Assembly (NCBI RefSeq): GCF_008930665.1 | Contig: NZ_PQMG01000001.1 | Location: 186,001-250,000, forward strand | Direction: 5' to 3' | DNA length: 64,000 bases | Origin: Corynebacterium sp. 74A | Lineage (GTDB): Bacteria > Actinomycetota > Actinomycetes > Mycobacteriales > Mycobacteriaceae | Shown: positions 26,882 to 39,554 of the stretch, one piece after another | Position numbering within the stretch: the stretch's first letter is position 1 | How the letters are laid out: each line of letters begins with the position of its first letter | Program-made: the position numbers and the translations under genes | Notes under the pieces: generated by a model | Databases searched by the model: none | What the model saw: only the letters and a program-made list of their open reading frames with translations | What the model was told of the DNA's origin: nothing

Positions 26882-27454
26882 CTAGTGGCCGGTGAGAAGC
26901 TGGTGAATGGCCTCGACTGCTGCGTCCACATCATCGTTGACCACCACGTGGTCGAATTCGCTTTGCGCATCGAGCTCCTTGCGCGCCGTCGCGAGACGAC
27001 GATCAATCACCTCTTGGGACTCGGTACCACGACCGGTCAGGCGATCAACCAGTACCTCCCAGGAGGGCGGGGCGAGGAACACGGTGGTTGCCTCGGGCAT
27101 GGACTTCACGATGTTGCGCGCACCCTGTAGATCAACCTCCACGAGCACGGGCCGTCCAGCCGCGAGGGCTTCGGTGACCGGTCGCGCGGGAGTGCCAGAG
27201 CGCTGCAATCCGCCGTGAATATCCGCCCATTCGAGCATCTCCCCTGCCGCAATCGTGTCATTGAACTGCTCCATCGACACGAAGAAGTAGTCCTGACCAT
27301 CCACCTCACCGGGGCGAGGATCGCGGGTGGTCATGGAGACGCTGAAATACAGCGAGGGCACGTCTGTGCGCAGACGATGAACCACGGTGGATTTACCCAC
27401 CGCAGAGGGACCAGCTAAGACGACGAGGCGGGGCGTCGGGTTCTCGCCGGTCAT
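26882..27454 (-). CDS. gmk: Guanylate kinase
   Basis: The 190-residue enzyme phosphorylates GMP to GDP. It has the P-loop [10 protein letters not shown] (14-23), the GMP-binding region with [21 protein letters not shown], and [10 protein letters not shown]. The length is normal for the family. Only five bases separate its ATG from the mihF stop, and the GAGGA at the end of mihF serves as ribosome-binding site, so the two are translationally linked. Confidence 0.96.
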   Translation of the reverse strand: MTGENPTPRLVVLAGPSAVGKSTVVHRLRTDVPSLYFSVSMTTRDPRPGEVDGQDYFFVSMEQFNDTIAAGEMLEWADIHGGLQRSGTPARPVTEALAAGRPVLVEVDLQGARNIVKSMPEATTVFLAPPSWEVLVDRLTGRGTESQEVIDRRLATARKELDAQSEFDHVVVNDDVDAAVEAIHQLLTGH

Positions 27455-27459
27455 CTGAA

Positions 27460-27783
27460 TTAGTCCTCAGAGAAACCGAAGCGCTCGAGCAGGGCACGAC
27501 GCTGACGGTCGCCCAAGCCGCGCAGACGGCGGGTCTGAGCGATCTCGAGGTCCTCCATGATCTCCTTAGCCTTGACCTTGCCCACCTTCGGCATGGCCTC
27601 GAGGAGAGCGGAAACCTTGGTCTTGCCAATGATCTCGTTGTCCTGGGCCTGGTCCAGAACTTCCTTAAGGTTGGTGCCGCCGCGCTTCAGCTTTTCCTTC
27701 AGCTCAGCACGGGCCTTGCGGGCCTCAGCAGCTTTCGCGAGGGCTTCCTTGCGCTGCTCGTCAGTCAACTTGGGAAGGGCCAC
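27460..27783 (-). CDS. mihF: Integration host factor, actinobacterial type (mIHF)
   Basis: The 107-residue, lysine-rich protein begins at GTG 27783, seven bases after GGAGG. After a basic coiled N-terminus (residues about 8-35, [20 protein letters not shown]) comes the helix-two-turns-helix DNA-binding part with [20 protein letters not shown] and the conserved [18 protein letters not shown]. mIHF is a nucleoid-associated protein unrelated to enterobacterial IHF and essential in mycobacteria. Its position just upstream of gmk is conserved in this phylum. Confidence 0.95.
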   Translation of the reverse strand: MALPKLTDEQRKEALAKAAEARKARAELKEKLKRGGTNLKEVLDQAQDNEIIGKTKVSALLEAMPKVGKVKAKEIMEDLEIAQTRRLRGLGDRQRRALLERFGFSED

Positions 27784-27884
27784 GTTGGTTCCTCCGATTC
27801 GTAGGCGATTAATTACTTGGGCTATCTGGTGGAAACCGCCTCGACACAGCGTGTGCGCCGAGCGGATTCCTTGAAGCTCGCATC

Positions 27885-27911
27885 AGTCTAGCACTACTTG
27901 GACAAAAGCCA
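27885..27911 (-). promoter_or_regulatory. Probable promoter of mihF
   Basis: On the leftward strand, TAGACT (complement of 27885-27890) is a good -10 and TTGGCT (complement of 27906-27911) a fair -35 with a 15-base spacer. Transcription would start about 95 bases before mihF. Confidence 0.5.
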
Positions 27912-27936
27912 AGGTGACAGGCCGCGGGCTTGTCAC
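27903..27936 (-). terminator. Possible terminator of the pyrimidine operon
   Basis: GTGACA (complement of 27931-27936) pairs with TGTCAC (complement of 27914-27919) around an 11-base loop, followed by CTTGGCTTTTG. It sits just after pyrF and partly overlaps the mihF -35. Confidence 0.45.
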
Positions 27937-27958
27937 GCGCTCTCCCGCGATAGCGCTT

Positions 27959-28792
27959 CTAGCTGGGGATTCCCGGAAATTGGCCGGCTAAGTCCGAAAC
28001 GGCCTTTTCTAGGGCTTTCACGCTTGCACCGGCCTGTAATACCCCACGAGAGACGTTGGGAAATGCCATGTGTGTCATTCCCTGTGCGAGCTTATCGACG
28101 TCCTCCGCGCCGGCTCCTTGGGCGCCTACCCCAGGCATCAAGATGGGGCCATTGAGCGCCGCGAGATCGGGGGCGTCGCGCAGCGTTGCCCCCACGACGA
28201 CGCCGACGTTGCCGGGGCTACCAGCGGCTACTCGCGCCGCATTGCAGGCGGCAGCCTCATCGACGATGTGCTGGGCGACCGTCAGCTCGCCCTGCTTCAC
28301 TGCCCGCTGGATGCTCTGCCCCTCCGGGTTGGAGGTGGCGGCGAGGACGAATAGCCCCTTGCCCTGCTCCGCATAGTCCAGGGCAGGTGCGAGGGCACCG
28401 AAGCCCAAGTAGGGAGAGACCGTGAGGGCGTCCACCTCCAGCGAGGAGCCAGGGCGCAGCCACGCATCCGCGTAGGCGGCCATGGTGGAGCCGATATCGC
28501 CGCGCTTGGCATCGGCTACCACCAGGGTGCCGGCCTGCCGCAGCGAATTGATGGTCTCCTCGAGCACGGTGTAGCCGGCGGCACCATAGGCTTCGAAGAA
28601 GGCCACTTGGGGCTTCACCAGGGCCACAGAGCCCGCGAAGGCGCGCACACAGGTGGCGCTAAATTCACGCAGCCCCTCGATGCTGCGAGGCAGCCCCCAG
28701 GCGTCGAGCAGCGCCGGGTGGGGGTCAATGCCCACACAGAGCCGGCCGTGCTCGAGGGAGGCTTGGTGGAGCTGGGATCCGAAGTCGCTCAC
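27959..28792 (-). CDS. pyrF: Orotidine 5'-phosphate decarboxylase
   Basis: The 277-residue enzyme makes UMP from OMP, the last step of the operon's pathway. The catalytic DAKRGDIGSTM motif is intact and the sequence has the longer form found in actinobacteria (type 2, with LCVGIDPHPALL and VKPQVAFFEAYGAAG). It starts with GTG directly after the carB TAA and reads GGGGGAG at the end of carB as its ribosome-binding site, so translation of the two is coupled. A near copy of the 13-base repeat (GCTTATCGACGTC) lies in its coding sequence at 28090-28102. Confidence 0.95.
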   Translation of the reverse strand: MSDFGSQLHQASLEHGRLCVGIDPHPALLDAWGLPRSIEGLREFSATCVRAFAGSVALVKPQVAFFEAYGAAGYTVLEETINSLRQAGTLVVADAKRGDIGSTMAAYADAWLRPGSSLEVDALTVSPYLGFGALAPALDYAEQGKGLFVLAATSNPEGQSIQRAVKQGELTVAQHIVDEAAACNAARVAAGSPGNVGVVVGATLRDAPDLAALNGPILMPGVGAQGAGAEDVDKLAQGMTHMAFPNVSRGVLQAGASVKALEKAVSDLAGQFPGIPS

Positions 28793-32131
<3,339 letters not shown>

Positions 32132-32163
32132 TGTCTGTATTCCTCTTTCTCTTCCTGGTGTGC

Positions 32164-33351
32164 TTAGTTCTGGCCGTCGCCGGAGCCGGATTTTTTCGCC
32201 GCGATGTCTGCGAGAACCAGCTCCACGAATTGATCGAAGAGCGGGTTGGCATCATTCGGGCCGGCGGCAGCCTCGGGGTGGTACTGCACCGAGAAGGCCC
32301 GCCCATTCTTCAGCGCCACACCTTCGACCACGCCGTCGTTGAGGCAGGTATGCGTCACCAGCGCGGGGCCATAGGGGGTATCAAACTCCTGGCCTTGCTC
32401 ACCTTCGAGGGCGAAGCCGTGGTTTTGGGCGGTGATTTCGATGTGGCCCTGCACGTGGTTTTTCACGGGGATATTCACGCCGCGGTGGCCGAATTTGAGC
32501 TTGTAGGTGTTCATGCCGAAGGCCCGGCCCAGGATCTGGTTGCCGAAGCAGATGCCGAAGATCGGCACATCTTTGTCCAGGAACTGCTGCACGATGCTCA
32601 CCATCTCATCTGCGGTGGCGGGATCGCCCGGGCCATTGGAGATGAATACGCCATCGGGCTGGAACTCCATGGCCTTCTCACAGGGGTAATTGGCCGGCAC
32701 CAGCACGGTGCGCATGCCGCGCGCAAGCAGGTTACGCGGGGTATTGGACTTAATGCCCATGTCATAGGCGACCACGGTGGCGTGGACCTCGCCCTCGGGC
32801 TCGAGGATCTGCGGCTCGGCAATGGAGACATCGGCCGAGAGATTCGCGCCCTCCATATCCTCTTGGGCCTGCACACGGCGTACCAGCTCCTCGGTATCGA
32901 GCAGGGCGTCCTCGCCGGTGAACACTCCCGCCTTGATGGAACCGTAGTTGCGCAGGTGGCGCACGATGGCGCGGGTATCTACATGCTTAATTCCCACCAG
33001 GCCTTGGGAGATCATCTCCTCCTCGAGGCTGCGGCGGGCCCGCCAATTAGAGACGGTGTGGGAGAGATCGCGAATAATTAGACCGGCGATCCAGATCTTG
33101 TCCTCGCGGGACTCATTATCTTCGTCGTTCCAGCCGGTGTTACCGATCTGCGGGGCGGTCATCACCACCATCTGCTTGTGGTAGCTGGGATCGGTCATCG
33201 TCTCCTGATAACCGGTCATGGCGGTGGTAAAGACGGCCTCGCCGAAGGCGTTGCCGTCCGCGCCGAAAGCGAGCCCGCGGTAGGTGTTGCCGTCGGCGAG
33301 CACGAGCACTGCGGGCCGCGTGGTGGCCGAGTGGGTGGTCTCAGTAGTCAC
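32164..33351 (-). CDS. carA: Carbamoyl-phosphate synthase small (glutaminase) subunit
   Basis: The 395-residue subunit releases ammonia from glutamine and feeds it to CarB. The N-terminal half shows [22 protein letters not shown]; the C-terminal class I amidotransferase has the nucleophile in [13 protein letters not shown] and the triad end in [11 protein letters not shown]. The GICFGNQ form is usual in actinobacteria. It starts at GTG 33351. Its first residues MTTETT are the same as in the upstream pyrC. Confidence 0.96.
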   Translation of the reverse strand: MTTETTHSATTRPAVLVLADGNTYRGLAFGADGNAFGEAVFTTAMTGYQETMTDPSYHKQMVVMTAPQIGNTGWNDEDNESREDKIWIAGLIIRDLSHTVSNWRARRSLEEEMISQGLVGIKHVDTRAIVRHLRNYGSIKAGVFTGEDALLDTEELVRRVQAQEDMEGANLSADVSIAEPQILEPEGEVHATVVAYDMGIKSNTPRNLLARGMRTVLVPANYPCEKAMEFQPDGVFISNGPGDPATADEMVSIVQQFLDKDVPIFGICFGNQILGRAFGMNTYKLKFGHRGVNIPVKNHVQGHIEITAQNHGFALEGEQGQEFDTPYGPALVTHTCLNDGVVEGVALKNGRAFSVQYHPEAAAGPNDANPLFDQFVELVLADIAAKKSGSGDGQN

Positions 33352-33406
33352 TGTGTGAGGGCCTTTCCATGAAGTTTTTTTCTGGGGTGTGGGAGTGTGC
33401 TGTGGC

Positions 33407-34738
33407 TTAGCGACGCTGATAGGTCACGGTGCCGCGCAGGATGGTGTGGGTGACCTGGGCGTTGAAGTCCATGCCCTCATAGGGGGTGTTATCGGCCTTG
33501 GAGTCCATCTCCTCGCCCCGGGCGGTCCACGGGCTGTGCGGATCCACCACCGTGAGGTTGGCGGGCTCGCCGACGGCGATGGGCCGGCCGTGGCCGGGCA
33601 GGCGCACGATCTCGGCGGGCTTTTCGCTCATCACCTTGGCCACGAAGCGCCAATCGGCCAGCCCGGATTCCACGAAGATCTGGTGCACGATGGCCAGCGA
33701 GGTCTCAAGGCCCAGCATGCCGTTTTTGGCCTCAGAGAATTCGCAGCACTTCTCCTCGGAGCCGTGCGGTGCGTGGTCGGTGGCCACGCAGTCGATGGTG
33801 CCGTCGAGCAGCGCATCGCGCAGCTTCTCGGTATCGGACTTCTCTCGCAGCGGCGGATTCACTCGGTCGCGACCATCGAAATTGTGCAGGCGAGCGTCGT
33901 GAAGCAATAAATGGTGGGGTGTGACCTCGGCGGTGAGCGGAATGCCGCAGTCCTTGGCCCAGCGCACGAGCGTGACTGTGCCAGCGGTGGAGGCGTGGCA
34001 GATGTGCATGCGGGCGCCATAATCGCGGGTCATAATCGCATCACGCGCCACAATCGACTCCTCCGCCACGCGCGGCCAGCCGCGCAGGCCGAGCCGGGCA
34101 GCCATCTCGCCCTCGTGGGCCACCGCTCCTTCGGTCAGGCGGGCGTCCTCGCAGTGCTGGGCGAGCAGCACGTTCTGGCCTTTGGCGTATTCCAGGGCGC
34201 GGCGCATCACCTGCGGATTATTCACGCAGACGCCGTCATCGGAGAACATGCGCACCTTGGCTGCGGAGTTGGCCATCATGCCGAACTCGGTGAGCGTCTC
34301 GCCCTTCAACCCCTTGGTAATCGAGCCCACGGGGTGAACATCGCAGAGGCCCACCTGCTGGCCTTTAAACCAGACGGACTCGGCGATCACCGGCTGATCC
34401 ATCACCGGCTGGGTATTGGCCATGGTGAACACGGCGGTAAACCCGCCCTTGGCGGCGGCCGCGGAGCCGGTGGCGATGGTCTCAGTGTCCTCGCGGCCGG
34501 GCTCACGCAGGTGCACGTGAATGTCCACCAGCCCAGGCAGCAGCACCGCCCCAGCGGCGTCGATGGTGCGATCGGCCGCAGTATCGGCGGCCGCATCGAG
34601 GCTATCGATCACGCCATCGCGAATCAGCAGGTGGCGCGGCTCGCCCTCGCCATAGGGGCGGGCGTTGAGAATCAGGAGGGTTCCCTCGGCAATTGGCGCG
34701 AGTTCCCCAGTGGCAGGATATGTGGTCTCAGTCGTCAT
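33407..34738 (-). CDS. pyrC: Dihydroorotase
   Basis: The 443-residue zinc enzyme closes carbamoyl aspartate to dihydroorotate. The metal-binding motif [10 protein letters not shown] is intact, and ATDHAPHG marks the later catalytic aspartate region; [10 protein letters not shown] is also present. This is the class I type found in Gram-positive bacteria. ATG 34738 follows AAGGAG by seven bases. The gene lies 18 bases after pyrB and is part of the same operon. Confidence 0.96.
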   Translation of the reverse strand: MTTETTYPATGELAPIAEGTLLILNARPYGEGEPRHLLIRDGVIDSLDAAADTAADRTIDAAGAVLLPGLVDIHVHLREPGREDTETIATGSAAAAKGGFTAVFTMANTQPVMDQPVIAESVWFKGQQVGLCDVHPVGSITKGLKGETLTEFGMMANSAAKVRMFSDDGVCVNNPQVMRRALEYAKGQNVLLAQHCEDARLTEGAVAHEGEMAARLGLRGWPRVAEESIVARDAIMTRDYGARMHICHASTAGTVTLVRWAKDCGIPLTAEVTPHHLLLHDARLHNFDGRDRVNPPLREKSDTEKLRDALLDGTIDCVATDHAPHGSEEKCCEFSEAKNGMLGLETSLAIVHQIFVESGLADWRFVAKVMSEKPAEIVRLPGHGRPIAVGEPANLTVVDPHSPWTARGEEMDSKADNTPYEGMDFNAQVTHTILRGTVTYQRR

Positions 34739-34756
34739 TATTTTCTCCTTTGGGAC

Positions 34757-35698
34757 TTACTCGCGCGGGCTGCCCTGGCCACAGAGCAGGGTAAAGAGCA
34801 CGGCCATGCGCACGTGCACACCATTGGATACCTGTTGCAGCACGGCGGTTTGCGGGGCGTCGGCAACATAGTCGTTGATTTCCATGCCGCGCAGCATCGG
34901 CCCGGGGTGCATCACGATGGCCTCGTCCTTCAGCTGCGCCAGGCGGGCCTTGCTCATTCCGTACAGGGTGGCGTATTCGCGATGCGAGGGGAAGAACCCG
35001 CCGTTCATGCGCTCTTGTTGCACGCGCAGCATCATCACCACATCTTGCGTGGCGAGCACTGGGTCCATCTCATAGGAGACGGTCACCGGCCAGTTCTCCA
35101 CACCGAAGGGCAGCAGCGTGGGCGGGGCAACGAGGGTGACCTCGGCGCCTAAGGTGCTGAGCAGATCCACATTGGAGCGCACCACCCGCGAGTGCAGGCA
35201 GTCGCCCACAATCGCAATCTTCTTGCCTTCGATACGGCCCAGGCGCTGGCGCATGGTCACCGCATCTAGGAGGGCTTGGGTGGGGTGCTGGTGAGCACCA
35301 TCGCCGGCGTTGATCACGCTCGGCCCCTCCCCCTGCGGGGCCACCCAGCGGGCCAGCTGCTCAGCCGCGCCCGAGGCGGGGTGCCGGATGATGATGGCAT
35401 CCGCCCCCACCGCACTCAAGGTCAAGCCGGTGTCCTTGAGCGATTCGCCCTTCTTCACCGAGGACGAGGAGGCGGAAATATTGATCACGTCCGCGCTCAT
35501 CCACTTGCCGGCAGTCTCGAAGGAGGAGCGGGTGCGGGTGGAGTTTTCGTAGAAGAGGGTGAAAATGGTGCGGCCGCGGAGTGTCGGCAGCTTCTTGATC
35601 TCGCGGTGAGACAGCAGTTCTAGGAACTTGTCCGCCTCATCCATGATGGTCAGGATCTCGTCTTTGCCGAGGTCCTCGATGGAAAGCAGGTGTTTCAT
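34757..35698 (-). CDS. pyrB: Aspartate carbamoyltransferase catalytic subunit
   Basis: The 313-residue enzyme joins carbamoyl phosphate and aspartate. It has the carbamoyl-phosphate loop [13 protein letters not shown], the [13 protein letters not shown] loop and [14 protein letters not shown]. The length is normal. No pyrI regulatory subunit follows, as usual for this group. It is the second gene of the operon, 76 bases after pyrR. Confidence 0.97.
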   Translation of the reverse strand: MKHLLSIEDLGKDEILTIMDEADKFLELLSHREIKKLPTLRGRTIFTLFYENSTRTRSSFETAGKWMSADVINISASSSSVKKGESLKDTGLTLSAVGADAIIIRHPASGAAEQLARWVAPQGEGPSVINAGDGAHQHPTQALLDAVTMRQRLGRIEGKKIAIVGDCLHSRVVRSNVDLLSTLGAEVTLVAPPTLLPFGVENWPVTVSYEMDPVLATQDVVMMLRVQQERMNGGFFPSHREYATLYGMSKARLAQLKDEAIVMHPGPMLRGMEINDYVADAPQTAVLQQVSNGVHVRMAVLFTLLCGQGSPRE

Positions 35699-35774
35699 TA
35701 GCCTCTAGCTCACTAGGTTCTAGACAGCACGTGCAGGCCGTGGCGGCGTTCGCAGCTGCCGCGGCAGGCGCGCG

Positions 35775-36359
35775 CTACTCGCGGGTGGTGGCGGATTCGC
35801 CGGGATGATTCGTACGGGAGATCTCCACGGCATCCTCGCCGTCGATCTCTGCAAGCAACACGCTCACGCCCTCGCTGACGGCCGTGGGCAGGTTTTTGCC
35901 CACATAGTCCGCACGGATAGGCAGCTCCCGATGGCCGCGATCCACGAGCACCGCGAGCTGCACGCAGTGCGGGCGGCCGATATCGCGGAGCGCGTCGAGG
36001 GCGGCGCGAATGGTGCGACCGGAATAGAGCACATCATCGACCAGCACCACGGTGATGTCATCGATACCGGTATCAGGAATGGTGGTGGGCTTGAGCGCGC
36101 GGTGCGCACGGTGGCGCAAATCATCGCGGTACAAGGTGATATCGAGGGTGCCGACGCTCACGGCCACGCCCGAGAATTCTTCAATCTTGGCCGCCAAGCG
36201 CTGGGCCAGCGGCACTCCCCCCGAAGGAATACCCATCAGACACACCTCGGGGTGCGCTGATTCCTTCGCAGCATCAAGTGCTGTCTTTTCAATAATTTGG
36301 TGCGCGATGCGCGCAATCGTGCGTCCGACATCGTCGGCGCTCATTAATTGCGTTGCCAT
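35775..36359 (-). CDS. pyrR: Pyrimidine operon RNA-binding regulator / uracil phosphoribosyltransferase
   Basis: The 194-residue protein has the PRPP-binding motif [40 protein letters not shown] and RHRELPI-type ending regions of PyrR. The protein binds the leader of its own mRNA when UMP or UTP is high and so represses the operon; it can also make UMP from uracil. It is the first gene of pyrR-pyrB-pyrC-carA-carB-pyrF. A strong AAGGAGG precedes the ATG and lies within a leader structure that carries a PyrR-type loop. Confidence 0.96.
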   Translation of the reverse strand: MATQLMSADDVGRTIARIAHQIIEKTALDAAKESAHPEVCLMGIPSGGVPLAQRLAAKIEEFSGVAVSVGTLDITLYRDDLRHRAHRALKPTTIPDTGIDDITVVLVDDVLYSGRTIRAALDALRDIGRPHCVQLAVLVDRGHRELPIRADYVGKNLPTAVSEGVSVLLAEIDGEDAVEISRTNHPGESATTRE

Positions 36360-36364
36360 CGTGA

Positions 36365-36400
36365 CCTCCTTCCCCGCCTCTCTGTGCGGTCCGTTAAAGG
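36365..36400 (-). promoter_or_regulatory. PyrR-binding leader hairpin that can mask the pyrR ribosome-binding site
   Basis: In the leader RNA, CCGC and GCGG (complements of 36386-36389 and 36374-36377) close a loop ACAGAGAG, which with the next G gives the AGAGAGG seen in PyrR targets. Outside this, CCTT (complement of 36397-36400) can pair with the AAGG of the ribosome-binding site AAGGAGG (complement of 36365-36371). Bound PyrR would stabilise the structure and block translation. No terminator is present, so the control would be translational. Confidence 0.6.
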
Positions 36401-36537
36401 ATGCCCTCAGACACCGAGACTGCAGTCACTATGCAGCCACTGAATCCTATGAACTTTATCGTTTTCTTAGCTTAGCACCCGCTTTAGCCCACCACTAGGA
36501 AATGACCACCACCCCTCACCCCACCCGCGGGGCTATC

Positions 36538-36550
36538 GCTTATCGACGCT
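36538..36550 (+). repeat. Near copy of the 13-base repeat (GCTTATCGACGCT)
   Basis: One mismatch. Intergenic, in the divergent gap between pyrR and the epimerase gene, about 40 bases upstream of the latter's -35. Confidence 0.7.
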
Positions 36551-36590
36551 CACCTACCCCACTTCCCAGCCCGGCGAGAGCTGAATCTCA

Positions 36591-36618
36591 TGGCAGTGTC
36601 CGGCTGTCTCCGTATAAT
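36591..36618 (+). promoter_or_regulatory. Promoter of the epimerase-YbjN gene cluster
   Basis: TATAAT at 36613-36618 is a perfect -10, with TGGCAG at 36591-36596 as a modest -35 and a 16-base spacer. The transcript would start near 36625, which rules out an upstream ATG at 36590. Confidence 0.65.
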
Positions 36619-36664
36619 CGACACTCATACACTTGCCGCCGCTTTGAGGAGGTCACCAACCCAC

Positions 36665-38038
36665 GTGGGTATTTCAACCGAGCACATTCTTCCCTTCCCC
36701 CGCTCAGAAGTCTGGCAGTGGCACACCCGCCCTGGTGCGGTGGTGCGATTGACACCGCCCTTCGTACCCATGACCCCTGTGAAGCAGGCTAGCTCGCTGG
36801 CCACCGGAACCACCGAGTTTTCGCTGCCAGCAGGCCTAAAATGGGTGGCCAAGCACGATCTTGCCGGCTACCACGAGGGACGCCAATTTACCGATGTGTG
36901 TATCAACGCCCCCATGCGGGCGCTCTCGCAGTGGCGCCACATACACGCCTTCGCCGACAGCCCGGCCGGCACCCGTATCACCGATACCGTGCACACCCGG
37001 CTTCCGGGGAGTTTCCTCGAGGCCACTTTCGCCTATCGGCAGCACCAGCTGCTGGAGGATCTCACTCGGATAGCGGAGTTCCAGGCGCTCGATAGTGCCC
37101 CCACCGAGCCGCTTACCATTGCGCTCACCGGTGCCGGCGGATTCGTGGGCACCCATCTCGCCGCCCAGCTGCGCACCTCCGGGCACACCGTGATCGAGCT
37201 CAAACGCGGCTCCGATCTGAAACCCGGCCAGCGCCGCTGGCATACCACCCTGCCCGATGAGGATCTCCTCGATGGTGTGGATGTGCTCATCCACCTTGCC
37301 GGCGAGTCCATCGCCGGTCGCCTGAGCGAGTCCCACCGCGAGAAGATCCGCCACTCCCGTGTCACCCCCACTCGCCGTCTCGCGGAATTGGTGGCCGCGT
37401 CTGAGACCTGCCACGCCATGATCGTCGCCTCCGCGGTGGGCTTCTACGGCCCCGACCGTGGCGATGAGCTGCTGGACGAGTCCGCCGAGCGCGGCGAGGG
37501 CTTTTTGGCCGATGTGGTCGCCGAATGGGAGGAGGCCTGCGCTCCGGCCCGCGAGGCCGGAAAGCGCGTGGTGAATCTTCGCACCGGGCTGGTCATGGGC
37601 GCCGCCGGCGGCATGCTGCCCGGGCTGCGCGCCGCCTTCGGCGCGGGCCTGGCACCGCAGGTGGGTACCGAGGGCGGCTATCTGCCCTGGGTGAGCATCG
37701 ATGATCTCACCTCGATGTATTACCGCGCTGCCGTTGATCCGCAGATGTCCGGCCCCTTCAACGCCACCGGCCCGCAGCCGGTGCGCTCCGAGGAATTTGG
37801 CGAGACCCTCCAGGGCGCGATGCACCGCAGGTTCGTGGTGCCGATTCCGGCGGTGGCCCCCAAGCTAATGATGGGCCCCATCGCCTCCGAGGAGCTGCTC
37901 ATGACCTCGCAGAACGCGGTTCCCACCAAGTTTGAGCAGCTGGGCCACCGTTTCACCCACCCGACACTCGCGGCGACCTTCGCCCACGAGCTTGGCGGCG
38001 AGACGCTTTTCGACGCCACCTCCGGCGACGATTCCTAG
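36665..38038 (+). CDS. SRPBCC-domain plus TIGR01777-type NAD-dependent epimerase
   Basis: I start at GTG 36665, after GAGGAGGT at 36646-36653, since the promoter lies upstream of it but downstream of the ATG at 36590. The 457-residue product has an N-terminal ligand-binding START-like part (residues 1 to about 145, with FPRSEVWQWHTRPGAV) and a short-chain dehydrogenase part starting at about residue 155 with TGAGGFVGTHLAAQL. VHLAGE-like DVLIHLAGESIAGR and NLRTGLVMGAAGGMLP identify the TIGR01777 (SDR39U1) family, whose substrate is unknown. Related proteins often influence cell-division or envelope phenotypes, but no role can be assigned here. Confidence 0.85.
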   Translation: MGISTEHILPFPRSEVWQWHTRPGAVVRLTPPFVPMTPVKQASSLATGTTEFSLPAGLKWVAKHDLAGYHEGRQFTDVCINAPMRALSQWRHIHAFADSPAGTRITDTVHTRLPGSFLEATFAYRQHQLLEDLTRIAEFQALDSAPTEPLTIALTGAGGFVGTHLAAQLRTSGHTVIELKRGSDLKPGQRRWHTTLPDEDLLDGVDVLIHLAGESIAGRLSESHREKIRHSRVTPTRRLAELVAASETCHAMIVASAVGFYGPDRGDELLDESAERGEGFLADVVAEWEEACAPAREAGKRVVNLRTGLVMGAAGGMLPGLRAAFGAGLAPQVGTEGGYLPWVSIDDLTSMYYRAAVDPQMSGPFNATGPQPVRSEEFGETLQGAMHRRFVVPIPAVAPKLMMGPIASEELLMTSQNAVPTKFEQLGHRFTHPTLAATFAHELGGETLFDATSGDDS

Positions 38039-38093
38039 CCCTTGACCGCATCTCAACCTATCCCCCATCACCTGTGTTTTAAGGAGTGAATCA

Positions 38094-38624
38094 GTGGATT
38101 CAGCCGACACCGCTGCCGACGAGCAGCTACTCATGCCCCTCACTATCGAGCGGGTGGCCGCCGTGCTACGCGAACAGGACCTCGAGTTCGACGACATCGA
38201 GGGCGCTATTCGCACCGGCTTCTATGACGCCGCCATCGGCATCGTGGTACACGAGGGCACCTTGCTGCTCGACGCCCGCTGGCGCGGCGAGCCGAGCCCC
38301 GATCAGGGCAATGATCTGCTCCAAGCCGCCCATGAGTGGAACGTGCCGGAGATCAAACCCACCATGTATGTCGGGGCCGCCTCCGGCAGCGAGGACGGTG
38401 TGGAAGTGCACCTGCAGCGGGCCTTGCCGGCGCTGAATAAGGCCGGCGGCTACACCCATAATCAGCTGGGGCTATTTGTGGTCTCTTTCTTCACCGCCAC
38501 GGCCACCGCCTGCGACTATCTGGCCAATTCCTTCCCCGATCTGGTCACCTGGGAGCGCCCTGAGGCGGAGTCCGCCCCCGCGGCCGATGCGCCCGCCACC
38601 ACCTCCGAGAACGACAACGCTTAA
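38094..38624 (+). CDS. YbjN-domain protein 1
   Basis: The GTG start at 38094 has GGAG eight bases upstream. The 176-residue acidic protein shows the YbjN fold pattern: a helix with LTIERVAAVLREQDLEFD, a strand-rich part GIVVHEGTLLLDARWRG and a later FVVSFFTATATACDYLANSF helix. YbjN proteins resemble type III secretion chaperones; in E. coli overexpression affects motility and stress responses, but a molecular function is not established. The C-terminal 25 residues are Ala/Pro/Glu-rich. It is the first of four such genes in a row. Confidence 0.75.
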   Translation: MDSADTAADEQLLMPLTIERVAAVLREQDLEFDDIEGAIRTGFYDAAIGIVVHEGTLLLDARWRGEPSPDQGNDLLQAAHEWNVPEIKPTMYVGAASGSEDGVEVHLQRALPALNKAGGYTHNQLGLFVVSFFTATATACDYLANSFPDLVTWERPEAESAPAADAPATTSENDNA

Positions 38625-38635
38625 AGGATCACGCC

Positions 38636-39040
38636 GTGCCTGAACTCAACGCAGTCACCTATGCCCGCGTCAAGGACGCCCTGGCCAGTGTCGATGTGGA
38701 GCTGGAAGACATCGACTTCCCCGATGTGGGTCACGCCCGTCTCAATAACATCGATACCTTCATCGCCGTACTGGACAATCAGTCCGTGATTGTGCGCGCC
38801 GAATATCCTCTCGAGTCCCTCGAGGGCCCGTGGTTTGCCGCCTGCAACCACTTCAATGCCCGGTTGCACGGGGTGAAAGCGGTAGTCGCCACCTCCGGCG
38901 ATACCCATGGCCTACGCACCGAGTCCGAGTTCCCTGTCTCTGCCTATATGAGCGATGCGCAGCTGCAGGAGTCGCTGGAGATCCGTATCGATTTGGTTCT
39001 TGCCGGCATGAAGGCCCTGCAGGATCTCGGGAAAAAGTAA
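38636..39040 (+). CDS. YbjN-domain protein 2
   Basis: The 134-residue product starts at GTG 38636, 11 bases after the previous stop, with AAAGGA upstream. It has VELEDIDFPDVGHARLNNID, the strand-turn TFIAVLDNQSVIVRAEYP, and the closing helix IRIDLVLAGMKALQDL. The order of predicted elements is the same as in its neighbours although sequence identity is low. No catalytic or signal motif is visible; it is probably cytosolic. Confidence 0.75.
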   Translation: MPELNAVTYARVKDALASVDVELEDIDFPDVGHARLNNIDTFIAVLDNQSVIVRAEYPLESLEGPWFAACNHFNARLHGVKAVVATSGDTHGLRTESEFPVSAYMSDAQLQESLEIRIDLVLAGMKALQDLGKK

Positions 39041-39050
39041 GTTCACTATC

Positions 39051-39554
39051 GTGGCGCGCCGCTCCCATCCCGCAGCACTACGCATCTTCGAGGCTGTTCA
39101 TGCCTGGTTGCGTAGTGTGCGCCTGCCGGTGAGGTTCGGCCATGAGTCCTTTCTCGTCACCACCGACCACGCGGCGGTGGAAATCACTTACGATCCCTAC
39201 CGCGATGCCTTGGTGGTGCACGGGATGTGGCCCAAGGAGGCCACCGTCGATACCCTCGAGCGCTTGACGAACTTCGTGGACTTTTGGAACGTCAACCGCA
39301 TTCAGCCCATCGGCTATATGCTTACGGGCGAGGACGCCTCCCTCGGCGTGGGCTGTGTGGTGCATCTTCCCGATGCCTCCCAGTGCAGCGCGGAAGAATT
39401 GGGCGATGCCGTGGATCACTACCTTGCGATGGTGGACATCTTCTTCATCGAAATGGAGCACTTCTTGCCCGATGTGTGTGGTACCACCGTGGATCACCAC
39501 CCCTATATGCTGCGGCTGCCCACCATGCCGATTATCGAAAGCCCGCCCCGATGA
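39051..39554 (+). CDS. YbjN-domain protein 3
   Basis: The 167-residue product starts at GTG 39051, ten bases after the previous stop. It contains FLVTTDHAAVEITYDPYRDA, a helix ATVDTLERLTNFVDFWNVNR and the closing AVDHYLAMVDIFFIEMEHF. It is the best match in the cluster to actinobacterial YbjN sequences that come in pairs or triplets. Its stop overlaps the start of the next gene (ATGA), which points to coupled translation. Function unknown. Confidence 0.75.
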   Translation: MARRSHPAALRIFEAVHAWLRSVRLPVRFGHESFLVTTDHAAVEITYDPYRDALVVHGMWPKEATVDTLERLTNFVDFWNVNRIQPIGYMLTGEDASLGVGCVVHLPDASQCSAEELGDAVDHYLAMVDIFFIEMEHFLPDVCGTTVDHHPYMLRLPTMPIIESPPR

